A stretch of 64,000 nt of DNA from Effrenium voratum (GCA_963377175.1 CAUJNA010000458.1:424533-488532); one strand, 5' to 3'; counted from the first letter of the stretch, positions 1-8,315 are shown. Translations and numbers: made by a program. The notes: generated by a model from the sequence alone, not told the origin.

Positions 1-17
1 CGTTAGTCACGAAGGAG

Positions 18-593
18 ATGCTGGCATCGGTGAGACCAAAGTCTCCGCCGAACCCACCTCGGAGTCCGAGGGTTTCTTCACCTCAGGTCACTGCGACCGA
101 AGTTGGGAATCGATGGTCATCGAATCTTCGGACGCCTAGAGCGACGATTGAGGAGGAGAACACGGGTGGCTCCACCGAGGTCGATGATCTCCTACCCGAT
201 AGGGAAGGGATCAATCTCCCTACGGATACCTTCAATGATGGTGAGGGTCCGGCCGAGGCCGAACTACTAGAGTTCACCGGGGACGTTGAGATGGAGCTGG
301 AGAAGGAGGCCGAGGTTCCCGCTGTAGGTGAGGGAGAGGCTCCCGGTAGGGAGGCTGAGATACCTCAGGCCACTGCAGCCACGACTGAACCATCGGTGGA
401 ATCGTCTGCAGCAAGGCGAGCGGCGTCGCCCGTTAGGGAGGAACGCAGGGCTCGGGATCCTGTTGGTACCCAGAAGAAGGAAGAGGCGTCGGATGGGATG
501 GGCTCCCGATCGGGAAATCATGGTTCGAAGATGACCCAGAAGGGGCCACTTGGCCTGGACACCATATGGCTGGGGGTGTCGCTGTCCCGCTGA
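18..593 (+). CDS. Upstream open segment of the hairpin-bearing element (left-truncated)
   Basis: The frame is already open at base 3 and reaches the first ATG at 18, so the true start probably lies left of the window. The 191 residues are acidic and rich in Pro, Glu, Ala and Arg, with no recognised domain; this looks like a disordered linker. The frame ends at TGA 591-593. The frame one base back is open from 566 and continues with similar composition, so 18-593 and 566-922 look like one protein separated by a -1 (or +2) shift. No classic slippery heptamer was seen in the overlap. Either the copy is mutated or the shift is programmed. Three GNTA-loop hairpins lie in this segment (191-208, 340-353, 429-438). 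Confidence 0.5.
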   Translation: MLASVRPKSPPNPPRSPRVSSPQVTATEVGNRWSSNLRTPRATIEEENTGGSTEVDDLLPDREGINLPTDTFNDGEGPAEAELLEFTGDVEMELEKEAEVPAVGEGEAPGREAEIPQATAATTEPSVESSAARRAASPVREERRARDPVGTQKKEEASDGMGSRSGNHGSKMTQKGPLGLDTIWLGVSLSR

Positions 594-922
594 AGCCGAA
601 GACGAAGATCGTGTGGGGAAAGCGACCGCATGTGGATGACGAGGGTGATGTGGACCCTGGGGCGAGCTCTTCGGGGCAACAGAGGACCGAGCCGGCCCCC
701 GATAGGGGCGCCGGGTCGGGAAAGGACGATGATGTGACGCTTCCTGACATTGGGAAACTTTCCGTGACGGAGAAGAAGAAAGACGACATGGATGTGGATC
801 AGGAAGGCTCCAAGAAGGATTCCGCCGGGACAGAGAAGCCCACGCCTCGGGATACTGAGGCTGGGAAGACAGACCCGAGCGAGATCACCAACTTCAAAGG
901 GGCTACCTTCGAGGAGTATTGA
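566..922 (+). CDS. Middle open segment of the element, closed by an in-frame TGA
   Basis: This 118-codon stretch is in the same frame as the large ORF at 941 and is separated from it by a single TGA at 920-922 plus 18 bases without a further stop. Residues are mostly Asp, Lys, Glu and Gly, including a VWGKRPHVDDEGDVD stretch and DMDVDQEGS. Composition flows smoothly into the downstream ORF, so the TGA may be a recent inactivating mutation, a readthrough site, or the end of a separate short protein. The first ATG (566) lies inside the previous reading frame, so an independent start there is not convincing. No domain recognised. Confidence 0.45.
   Translation: MAGGVAVPLKPKTKIVWGKRPHVDDEGDVDPGASSSGQQRTEPAPDRGAGSGKDDDVTLPDIGKLSVTEKKKDDMDVDQEGSKKDSAGTEKPTPRDTEAGKTDPSEITNFKGATFEEY
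692..714 (+). other. GATA-loop hairpin, 9 bp with one 3' bulge
   Basis: Arms 692-700 and 705-714 pair fully apart from one unpaired C at 709, four pairs below the loop GATA (701-704). All pairs are Watson-Crick. Confidence 0.75.
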
Positions 923-940
923 AAGACTGCTCCAGACTAT

Positions 941-3900
941 GTGTACAGCGGGGAGGGAGATGATCGAAGGATCCTTCCCAAGAACACTCCGATTGACATG
1001 GAGAAATCGTTGCCAGCTGAGGCAGCGCTCCTGATTCCTAGAGCAGTGGCCACGCAAAAGGAGGCTGAGGAAGCCGAGAAGGCCGCGATGGAGGCCATCC
1101 GCGGGGACTTTAGGCTCCCTGATGTGGGTCAGGAAGACAGGGAGAAGGTCGACCCTCACACCGTGACGGATGAAGACTTGGCTGCGTCGATAGACGCGTT
1201 GACTAGGAGGTTGAGCGACATGCCTGAATGGTCGGGCAATCTGATTGATCCTGCAAAGTCTGCTGAGCTGGTCGCGGCGAGATGGGGCGGAAAGGCGAGT
1301 TATGACAAGCCTGAGGCTCCTCTGACTGAGGCTGGGATGAAGAGTGCGTCATTGGAGGATCGAGCTTATGCCCTGTCGCAGCTGAATGAGATGGTGAACT
1401 TTCACAAGAAGCACCTATGCTCTGGGCGAGGAGCGCCAATGGTAAGTGCAGCTGCCCCCAGTGGACCCTTTGCTCCTGATCAGGTGGATGAAAGCAGGAG
1501 GTTCCGACCGAGTGAGGCGGCAAGCAAGATGACCTACAATCTTGTGGTCCTGGACGGAAGGAAGGATTATCTTGCCGATAGGCGGGAAATCAATCCAGAT
1601 CTAAGGGGTACTGGGGTTATCCCTGATGAGGCCGCTACATGCCAGATTGTGATTCCCTCGAAGACAAGGTTGGGCGAGTACGTCCCGAACTACGAGGAAA
1701 CCGCGGGCACCGTTGCAGGGCGGGAGGCGGCTAAGGAGTTGATGAGACTGCTCTCGTGCGATTTTGAAGGTCTGGTCATCAACTCGAAGAGAGTCTCGGA
1801 GTTATTCGAGGAACGTGTGCTGAAGGAAACTGGACGTGAGGCTGGAAACTGGGTGAATAGTGACCAGGCCATCTGGTTCCTGAGGGAGATCACGGGCATG
1901 GAGAACGCCGAGATGTCGTGGAAGTTCTTCATTCCGACGATCAAAGCTTTCCCGATAGGGCAAGTTGAGGCGATGCTCATGGTCATGTACGATGGGAATG
2001 GTGTCCTCCTCAAGGAGAGCACTAGGTTAGTGGCCGTTAGGTACACGCGGATCGGACGTGACATGAGCTACAGTGCCGTTAGGCAAAGGTACACCCAAGA
2101 AGATGCACCTGGCGGATCTCTGATGTACGAGATGCACTGGAATGAACTCCCTATGGTGGGGTACGTCGTCATGAAGTTCTCGGACTTTAGGAAGGCGGTT
2201 CAGCTCCAGAAGGTGAGGCGAAACGGAAAGGCCATGATCGAGATATTGATCACGAGGCCCGATGTGTACGAGACCATTGGGGATGGAAGGCAGGATGAAG
2301 GCCTGATCCCACTTGTGGAAACCATGGCGCCGAATGCCGAGGTATCGCCATCGTGGTACGTCAGGGACAGGCTGCGGAACTACTCGGGAAGGTACGTGGT
2401 GGTAATCGTGGACCTTCGGGTGCACTGGTCATTGGTTGGACCCGTGTTTCTGACGAGGAGAAAGACCCTTGCCGTTCGGAACGAGATCCACATGGGCGCT
2501 TGGAAGGCAGCGTACATGTACGATGATTACACGATAGTGTATCATCGGGCATGGGACTATGGTGACCTTACCCCCGTTAGGGGAGAGCACAGGCGATCGC
2601 GTGAAGAGGTCAGGTTGAATGTGACCACCACGTTCTGTTTGAGGTGCGCGGAGATGACGCCAAATGGGATGCATTTGTGCCCTGGGTGTGCGCTCCCGGT
2701 CTTCTACCCGAACTTCATCCCCAACGCGGACGAAAGTGACTTCGAGAGGTGCCGCATCGTCCCGGAGTGGGTGAGGAGCATGGGACAGTTCAAGCCCAAG
2801 AGGATCCCATCCGAAGTGGTCGGAGTCATCAAGAGGAACTTGATTTCCTATTCGATGGCGTCTGACCTGAGGATGACGGTGCAGAGCGGCATCAGACTGC
2901 CCCCTTATCTTGGTGAGGACAAGGGAGGAGTCGATACGGCGTGGGATGAGCTGGCGAAGGTGCTCTTCCAATTCTCCTATGTGTCGGGGATTTCGGCCTC
3001 GGATGCAGAGTGGGTGGCGAAGCACCTGATTATGACCAACCAAGTCGATAGATTTGAGTCGGTCACTGAGTACTTCCGAGCTAACCCGAGGCATGCTGCT
3101 CAGTGGGGTAGGCGGATGACGACTTCCGTTAGGAAGTTCGCTCGCCATGACACGTACTTGTCCTTCTATATCCCGATGGCGTACGTGATTGGCTCCGCGG
3201 CGGGGCATCTGACTCCATTATATCCGACCCATCGGAAGGACGTGGACATCCTGGCCAGCCATGCGTTGATATCGGATCTCAGGAAGTACATGGTATCAGA
3301 GACAGAGTACGATGAGAAGAAGAGACTGAAGGAGGCGATAGCCAAGGTGCAGAAGGCAATCAGTGCCGGACAGTCGGAGCCTCCCGCCCCCTTCCGCGAC
3401 CCATTCGTCTACGTTAGTGACGAAAGGGTGAGGACGGTTCTTGATGGTCGTCAACCGGAGCCATTGAACGTGAACATTGAAGGGCTTCAATCGGTGCATC
3501 ATGCTGCGCAGGGTCCTGGTCCTAAGCAGGAGCCGATCGTCAAGGGCGGAAAAGGAAAAGGGAAGAAGGGGGAAAAGGGCGGTAAGGGCGGTAGTCCTTC
3601 TGGCCCACCACCAAAGTCAGGTGAAGTGCCAGGAAAAGGGTCTGGTAAGGGCGATAGTCCATCTGTCTCACAGGCAAAAGCAAAGGCCGATGCTGGGCCG
3701 GCTCCGATGGAGGTTGATGCAACTGTGGCTCAACCGAAGAAGACTTGGGTCGAGATGGCGGTTCAAGGAGCCCGGCCGAGTGCGAAGGCTAAAATGACCC
3801 CGGTTCCAAAGGCCGAGCCAAAAGGGAAGGCCGCTTCAGTATCTGAGGCGAAGAATGCTCCGGCTCCGAAGGCTGAAGCTAAGGAGACAAAGCAGGCCGA

Positions 3901-4693
3901 ACCGAAGGTTGAGGTCAAGAAGGAGAAGATAGGCGGAGATGACGCTCCTGGCGGTAGCCGGGGGTCGGCTGAAGGGCAGAAGAGAGAAAGGAAGTCCCGT
4001 TGGAATCCTGACGAGACTGTGAAGGAGTCGACGAAGCGAGAGGCATCGACGAGGCCTGATGACGTTGACAGCAGACCAGGTGCGGCAGCAAGAGAGGCCA
4101 GTGGGGATGATCTTCACTCTGCGCTTGGTAGGTCTTCGGCAAAGGACGCGGTAGCGCCTCTGACGGCCTCCAAGGCAATGGCAAAGAAGCCTGAAGGCGG
4201 TGAGATCAGGTTGCAGTCGGCTGAGCGAGCTGCGGCGAGCCCGGTGGAGGGTCACTTCCTGGTGCTGCCTGAGAGTTCGGTGGTGGACGCTCTCTTGTCA
4301 GTCTCCACCAACAGAGTGCTGAACAAGCAAGTCAGGGATTTCATCAGAAATGGTGAGGACGCGTCAGCACTGGAGGCTCTCAACCAGATCGTGACGAACT
4401 CTCGCTCTGGGAGGAGGCGTAGGGAATCGGACGTTTCCCGCACTCCTTCTCGGAGGTCCGTTAGGACCGTGGACACCAGAGATTCCAGAGAGTCGAGAAG
4501 GCGCAGATACCGTCCGCGGCGCGAGGATGATCGCGACCGGAGGAGGGACGATGCTCGTGATCGTCGTGATGATGATTCACTCGATCGGGAGCGAGAACGA
4601 AGGCGAGATGATCGCAGGAGATCCGAAAGGGATCGTGATAGGGACCGTGCGCGGGGCGGACGTGACCGGAGGAGACGTGACGATAGCCGATAG
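941..4693 (+). CDS. Large intronless ORF: zinc ribbon, KG linker, RS-rich tail; family not recognised
   Basis: A 1250-codon uninterrupted frame, the only long credible ORF in the window. Residues 1-560 look globular but I do not recognise the fold. A zinc-ribbon motif follows: C566-L-R-C569, ten residues, then C580-P-G-C583. Residues about 600-860 again look globular. About 865-925 is a Gly/Lys-rich stretch (KGGKGKGKKGEKGGKGG), then Ala/Lys/Pro-rich repeats such as PKAEPKGKA. The last 90 residues are an RS/RD/RE-rich tail like those of RNA-binding or splicing proteins. No reverse transcriptase, integrase, RNase H, polymerase or helicase motif was seen. Being intronless beside a finely split gene suggests a retroposed, mobile or virus-like origin. 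The stop TAG (4691-4693) sits in a GNTA hairpin. The ATG at 941 is only the first Met after the TGA and may not be the natural start. Confidence 0.75.
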   Translation: MYSGEGDDRRILPKNTPIDMEKSLPAEAALLIPRAVATQKEAEEAEKAAMEAIRGDFRLPDVGQEDREKVDPHTVTDEDLAASIDALTRRLSDMPEWSGNLIDPAKSAELVAARWGGKASYDKPEAPLTEAGMKSASLEDRAYALSQLNEMVNFHKKHLCSGRGAPMVSAAAPSGPFAPDQVDESRRFRPSEAASKMTYNLVVLDGRKDYLADRREINPDLRGTGVIPDEAATCQIVIPSKTRLGEYVPNYEETAGTVAGREAAKELMRLLSCDFEGLVINSKRVSELFEERVLKETGREAGNWVNSDQAIWFLREITGMENAEMSWKFFIPTIKAFPIGQVEAMLMVMYDGNGVLLKESTRLVAVRYTRIGRDMSYSAVRQRYTQEDAPGGSLMYEMHWNELPMVGYVVMKFSDFRKAVQLQKVRRNGKAMIEILITRPDVYETIGDGRQDEGLIPLVETMAPNAEVSPSWYVRDRLRNYSGRYVVVIVDLRVHWSLVGPVFLTRRKTLAVRNEIHMGAWKAAYMYDDYTIVYHRAWDYGDLTPVRGEHRRSREEVRLNVTTTFCLRCAEMTPNGMHLCPGCALPVFYPNFIPNADESDFERCRIVPEWVRSMGQFKPKRIPSEVVGVIKRNLISYSMASDLRMTVQSGIRLPPYLGEDKGGVDTAWDELAKVLFQFSYVSGISASDAEWVAKHLIMTNQVDRFESVTEYFRANPRHAAQWGRRMTTSVRKFARHDTYLSFYIPMAYVIGSAAGHLTPLYPTHRKDVDILASHALISDLRKYMVSETEYDEKKRLKEAIAKVQKAISAGQSEPPAPFRDPFVYVSDERVRTVLDGRQPEPLNVNIEGLQSVHHAAQGPGPKQEPIVKGGKGKGKKGEKGGKGGSPSGPPPKSGEVPGKGSGKGDSPSVSQAKAKADAGPAPMEVDATVAQPKKTWVEMAVQGARPSAKAKMTPVPKAEPKGKAASVSEAKNAPAPKAEAKETKQAEPKVEVKKEKIGGDDAPGGSRGSAEGQKRERKSRWNPDETVKESTKREASTRPDDVDSRPGAAAREASGDDLHSALGRSSAKDAVAPLTASKAMAKKPEGGEIRLQSAERAAASPVEGHFLVLPESSVVDALLSVSTNRVLNKQVRDFIRNGEDASALEALNQIVTNSRSGRRRRESDVSRTPSRRSVRTVDTRDSRESRRRRYRPRREDDRDRRRDDARDRRDDDSLDRERERRRDDRRRSERDRDRDRARGGRDRRRRDDSR
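2521..2547 (+). other. GATA-loop hairpin, 11 bp with one 5' bulge
   Basis: Arms 2521-2532 and 2537-2547 give eleven Watson-Crick pairs with only T2528 unpaired; the loop is GATA 2533-2536. The stem is A/T-rich in part (ACAC/GTGT at the loop), so this is not a by-product of CCGATAGG-like codons. Confidence 0.8.
3120..3140 (+). other. GTTA-loop hairpin, 8 bp with one 3' bulge
   Basis: ACTTCC (3122-3127) pairs with GGAAGT (3132-3137) around GTTA; the stem continues with CG/CG after an unpaired T3138. Confidence 0.75.
3404..3424 (+). other. GTTA-loop hairpin, 8 bp with one 5' bulge
   Basis: TTCGT (3404-3408) pairs with ACGAA (3420-3424), C3409 is bulged, and TAC (3410-3412) pairs with GTG (3417-3419, one G-U) around GTTA. 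The first bases of the window (C-GTTA-G followed by TCACGAA) resemble its 3' half. Confidence 0.7.
3944..3965 (+). other. GGTA-loop hairpin, 9 bp with G-U pairs
   Basis: Arms 3944-3952 and 3957-3965 pair around GGTA 3953-3956. Several pairs are G-U and allowed only in + strand RNA. Confidence 0.6.
4143..4159 (+). other. GGTA-loop hairpin, 6 bp with bulged A
   Basis: AGG (4143-4145) pairs with CCT (4157-4159), A4146 is bulged, and CGC pairs with GCG around GGTA 4150-4153. Confidence 0.65.
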
Positions 4694-4696
4694 GCT
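4685..4696 (+). promoter_or_regulatory. GATA-loop hairpin containing the ORF stop codon
   Basis: AGCC (4685-4688) pairs with GGCT (4693-4696) around GATA (4689-4692). The stop TAG is 4691-4693: its T and A are in the loop and its G is the first stem base. A protein bound here could affect termination or readthrough; this is inference. Confidence 0.6.
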
Positions 4697-5813
4697 GAGT
4701 CACGAGGATTGCGGCCGATAGGCTTGCGTCCATTCTCCAATGGTCGGCGCGGTGCGGAGGTGGTGATGTTCCTCCCGAACCGCTGAGGCGCGGAGATCAT
4801 GTCTCTCCCATACCGCTGCTGGGCTGCTGGTCGTGTTCATCAGGAAGCAGTGTGAGTGAGAGGGAAAGCAAACTGATGGGGGGTTACTCCCGGGTTTGCG
4901 GAATTCAAACATTTTTCAGGTACGCATGGTCAGGAGTACCTCTTGCCGATAGGCGAGGGTACTAATGGACATACGTTATCTTTTATTTCATGGCTTCTGA
5001 TAAGAATTAAACTTCTTGCATTGTTGATGCAAACAGTTGTGACCTAGTGTCGTCATGTGGACCTTTCCACAAGGTATGTTGGACAGCGTTACCCCGATTA
5101 ATTCGGGGTGGTGGCGGGAATTTAATGCCCGGGATGTCGCGCAACTGCCTTTGTGGGTTTGCTCCACCGCTGACGGCGGTAGTGTCCAGCTGTTTGCGGA
5201 CGCATGCGAGCAGTTAAATCCTATCAGTAAATGGCACGCTCCACCCGTCATATGACGGGCTCCTCGTGAGGGGGGTGTGATTAGCCATGGTTAATATCAT
5301 CATCAGGGACGTCGCGGTAGTGACCGACCTGTGGTGTTTGGCTCAAGTTTGCGGGTCCGTCGCGCCTCGGATGAGCGTCGCCGGGTCCCCGCGTCGATCA
5401 CCTTCGTGTCGGTGGAGAAAGAGACATCGGCCCGGGGCAGATTGGTGGGGTCCGCCCGTGCGGTTCATCGTCGATCAAGGTTGCGGGTACTTGTTTACTT
5501 GTTTTGGTTTTTCCCTTTTGGTTGTTGTTCTCTGGTGTGTGGGAAACCCTGATCTTTGGGACCGGGGATTGGTTTGCTTTTGGGGAACCTTTCTTTTGTG
5601 GCTTGTTTACCCCAACTTACCCATTGCCTGGGCACAGGCTCGTGCCCGAATCACAATTTGATTTGGCATTGGCAGGTTTGAGTGGCTTGAGCAGGGCAGG
5701 ATCAGGGTCTCAAACAACTAGGCTTGGCTGATGCTTCTTAGTTTTGTTTGTTTGTTTGTTTGTGGGTTTATTATGCTCTAGCTGTGTTTGAGTCATTTGT
5801 TCACAGAGGGGGA
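4694..5813 (+). other. Structured non-coding tail of the element
   Basis: No credible gene; the short ORFs here have no domain. It holds GNTA hairpins at 4711-4727, 4935-4963 and 5311-5324, then a run of hairpins with five-base loops: TTGCAT/ATGCAA (5016-5032, loop TGTTG), ACCTT/AAGGT (5061-5075, loop TCCAC), ACCCCGA/TCGGGGT (5091-5109, loop TTAAT), ACCGC/GCGGT (5166-5180, loop TGACG). A perfect 16-bp palindrome lies at 5244-5259 and GGGCAC/GTGCCC at 5630-5647. A TTTG-rich stretch lies at 5742-5764. Confidence 0.6.
4935..4963 (+). other. Longest GATA-loop hairpin, 12 bp, in the 3' non-coding part
   Basis: Arms 4935-4940 + 4942-4947 pair with 4952-4957 + 4958-4963 around GATA 4948-4951. Only T4941 is unpaired and one pair is G-U. 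It lies about 240 bases past the stop codon, so coding constraint cannot explain it. Confidence 0.85.
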
Positions 5814-5819
5814 TGTTGG
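5805..5819 (+). other. Candidate polypurine tract and LTR start
   Basis: AGAGGGGGA (5805-5813) is followed at once by TGTTGG (5814-5819). In Ty1/copia-type elements a purine tract lies directly before the 3' LTR, which often starts TGTTG and ends CA. A CCAACA that could close an LTR of about 0.7 kb lies at 6516-6521, but a chance match of six bases is quite likely. No second LTR is in the window. Confidence 0.35.
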
Positions 5820-6020
5820 TTTTAACAATTCAGGTACTAGGGGTTTCTGGATATTGTATTTCATTCTCGGAATTTCCTAAATGGTTGGTGTCATTCTGCG
5901 TGGTCTCACAACGATTCCAACTGGGGTCTCTAGTCTCGGCATTTTTTTCGGGTATTTTTTTGCTTGCAGTGTTTGTCTCACCTTAAACCCGATGTGCATT
6001 TGGCATCGGAATGATGAGGA

Positions 6021-6428
6021 CTATGTAGGACATCGGCAATGTCCTCGATGATTCTGTCCCCAAAACTTGTCAAGAGCCACCTCGACACAGCCGTGAAGGC
6101 GCTTAGAATCAAATCCATCAACATGCAGGCAAGGATGTACAATGTACAGCCTCTCGATGTTGGAATTTGAGGAGATGCTAGTTCCAGAGAACGCTGAAAC
6201 AGCTCGCCAGATTACGGCATTGACAGCAGCCATGGGCTTTCGCTTCGTTCTGCGTCTCATGGCCTGACCCAAAAATTCACTGGCGACCTGTGGAATCTTT
6301 GATGGCTGCGCAATGGATACCATATTGCTGGGTCGCTTTTTGTGTGCTTTGTGCCATGACTCGATTTTGGCAGCGCGACACTTCGAGCCTTTGCCAGACT
6401 TTGAATTATGGTGACGAGTGAATGGCAC
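6021..6428 (-). CDS. Hypothetical 135-residue ORF, coding-like, unrecognised
   Basis: The N-terminal third is Lys/Arg/His-rich; the middle has SEFLGQAMRRRTKRKP and the end LYIVHPCLHVDGFDSKRLH. Composition is more protein-like than neighbouring ORFs, but no domain is recognised and it may be a fragment of a mobile element. If the proposed LTR (5814-6521) is real, this ORF would lie inside it, antisense. Confidence 0.25.
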   Translation of the reverse strand: MPFTRHHNSKSGKGSKCRAAKIESWHKAHKKRPSNMVSIAQPSKIPQVASEFLGQAMRRRTKRKPMAAVNAVIWRAVSAFSGTSISSNSNIERLYIVHPCLHVDGFDSKRLHGCVEVALDKFWGQNHRGHCRCPT

Positions 6429-7803
6429 AACACATCATGTAATTTGTTTGGAGGGGGCAACAATTACACACATGATTATCTTAATGAGCATGCCTTAGTG
6501 TGTTTTAAAACCCATCCAACAACCACCCATGCTACGGATTTTTTCCGCCTTCAGGCCCTTGCAGAATGCCCTAAGGAGCAGCACCTTTTTTCCAATCGTG
6601 AGGGCCCTAAGCTTTCCTAAAACTCTCCCCCTGCCCGAGAGTGCCCTCCGCAAGCTCAAGAGACTGCGTCTTCATGCCGCCTGGTTGCCGATGTTCACCG
6701 AAGCCGCGCTTTCAAAGCGCTTGGCTTAGCAAGACCTTAAGGCCATAGCAAGGCGCTGAGCAGAAAGATAGGACAAAGGTGGCTTTAAAGCTCTACCAAG
6801 CGCGAGTAAGAATTGAAGAGCTACTAAGACCTTAATAATGGCTTAATCGCCTTGAAGTTGGGGTGGGGGCTGGGGAGGATAGTTTTCGTGAGACTTGCGT
6901 GTGCAGGCTTGGACATTGCTCACACCCCGTTGGTTGCCTACTGCAAGGACTACACTGAACATTCCCATAAGGTGTAAGTACATGGGCGAACCACCACACA
7001 AAAGAGGATTCCTAATGGAGGAGGGAGACCCCCCCACGTCTGGCACACTCCAGATCCCATTATCCCTTTTTTTTCGTGGCGTGAAGGAATTGCGCCGTCT
7101 GCCTGAGCCAATATACTGCAAGTCGTGGACATCTGGAAACAACCTCTCAGTTGGGTACTGTTCTGAATCAAGCCTGCTAGATTTGCAGACCATGTGTCTC
7201 CACTGCCCCCGCCCTTCAAGTACTTTCCTTTCGTTTGTCCACTTCATACTACCTGTTTGGCCTTGAGTGGGTTTTGGCTAAGTCAGACTCCAGCCTTTCC
7301 ATTTGCCAGGCCGGCGCATGTGCTTTGACTGCGGGGCAGAGCGACAGGAGGCGTAGTGTGACACATGCATGTTGTTGCTTGATCGAAACTTCGGGTTCTT
7401 AGATGGTCATCCATGTTTTTGGTAATATGGGCTATGAGTGCGTTATGTTCTGAGGGGACCCACAAAATGGTGGTTTTCCTGTTGGTGCACCCGTTAAAAC
7501 CACCAGACAGGGATGGTACTCCCGGTCTGAACCCGACCCTAGGGATAAACCAACCACCTCAGCCGAAGGTCAACTTGTGCATGGATGTAACACCAGAATG
7601 TTTTGACCCATCCTCAAGTTTGGCTATAGAATGTTATATACTGTATCCTGGATGCTTGTTTGCCTGAGACGGCACATGATACAATCATGGCTGTTTTTTT
7701 TGCGCGCGCGCACACCCACACCCACACCCAGAGGCACCCTGCAACCAAATGATGTTCCGCCAAGGGTTCCTTATCAAAATTCAACACATTTGAAGGGCAT
7801 CGT

Positions 7804-8166
7804 TTGTTGCAATCACATCCCTGGTTTGCCATTTCAACGGATTGGATTCAACGTGAGAAGTACAGCAGCAGATTGTCTCAATTCTGGTGGCTCAACCAGA
7901 TCCACGAAATCATGAAAGCCAGGTTTCCCTTGTTCCCTGCGCAGTACGCAGATTCACATGGAACCCAACCGATTATTATTTTCGGGAACATCACTGACTT
8001 TGGCTTGCCAGTTCCCAGTAGAGGATTTCATTGGGAAATGAACCTAGGGATCCAAAAAGAAGCCACATGGGATGGTTCAGAAGGCTTTTCTCATTTTCTG
8101 CTGACCGGCAAGTTTGGGCCCTCATTCAATGGGTCAACCTTTCGCACCATGCATGTGCGCCCTTGA
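7804..8166 (+). pseudogene. Coding-like fragment, unrecognised
   Basis: The first 45 codons (HPWFAISTDWIQREKYSS then SQFWWLNQIHEIMKA) look like real protein; the rest is less convincing. No domain recognised. Could be a relic of a mobile element or an exon with flanking intron read through. Confidence 0.2.
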
Positions 8167-8285
8167 AAATGATGCTGGAACAGATTTGTTTCAATCCCAG
8201 GTTTGGTAGAAAACCCCTGATGGTAAAAAAACTGATAGACTCTATAGACGCCTTGGCCCCCCAGGCACCCGCCAGAGCGCCGCAG

Positions 8286-8315
8286 ATGTCTCGCTCCGCC
8301 GTTCCGGGCGCCTTG
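8286..8315 (+). CDS. Possible first exon (MSRSAVPGAL) upstream of the zinc-ribbon exon
   Basis: ATG 8286-8288 followed by ten codons, ending in phase 0 before GTGTGC. Joining it to 11294 keeps frame and gives a short lead into the zinc ribbon. Weak: no start context and no transcript evidence; the surrounding GC-rich stretch 8240-8340 could instead be a longer exon. Confidence 0.2.

Larger units (their letters stand above)
1..5324 (+). repeat. Family of about 27 GNTA-tetraloop hairpins
   Basis: Found by reading for G-N-T-A flanked by complementary arms. Positions: 191-208, 340-353, 429-438, 692-714, 1184-1197, 1571-1586, 1795-1810, 1945-1966, 2030-2046, 2074-2085, 2235-2252, 2335-2350, 2521-2547, 2572-2583, 3041-3056, 3120-3140, 3334-3343, 3404-3424, 3584-3599, 3649-3660, 3944-3965, 4143-4159, 4455-4468, 4685-4696, 4711-4727, 4935-4963, 5311-5324. 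Base 1-6 (C-GTTA-G) looks like one more, cut by the window edge. Loops are GATA, GTTA or GGTA; the closing pair is nearly always C-G. Stem sequences differ completely but stay paired (GCGTC/GACGC, TGCC/GGCA, ACTTCC/GGAAGT, AGCC/GGCT, GGTCC/GGACC). About nine have a single bulge or 1x1 mismatch three to six pairs below the loop. Some pairs are G-U, which suggests the structure acts as + strand RNA. Confidence 0.8.
5820..8285. other. Mostly non-genic; possible coding fragments
   Basis: Apart from the two listed fragments I see no supported gene. CA-rich simple sequence lies at 7697-7730. A short hairpin GATG...CATC occurs near 5994-6019. Confidence 0.5.

Noticed and set aside
195..4460. CCGATAGG/CCGTTAGG as a mere codon-pair habit (Asp-Arg, Val-Arg)
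   Set aside because: The motif occurs in more than one codon phase and in non-coding sequence, and many members have different stem sequences.
941..4693. Reverse transcriptase, integrase or viral polymerase in the large ORF
   Set aside because: None of the expected catalytic motifs could be found on reading the translation.
5337..5347. TTTGGCTCAAG, the last 11 bases of the dinoflagellate spliced leader
   Set aside because: Bases upstream do not match the rest of the leader, and an 11-base match in 64 kb on two strands has a few percent chance probability. No gene follows it.
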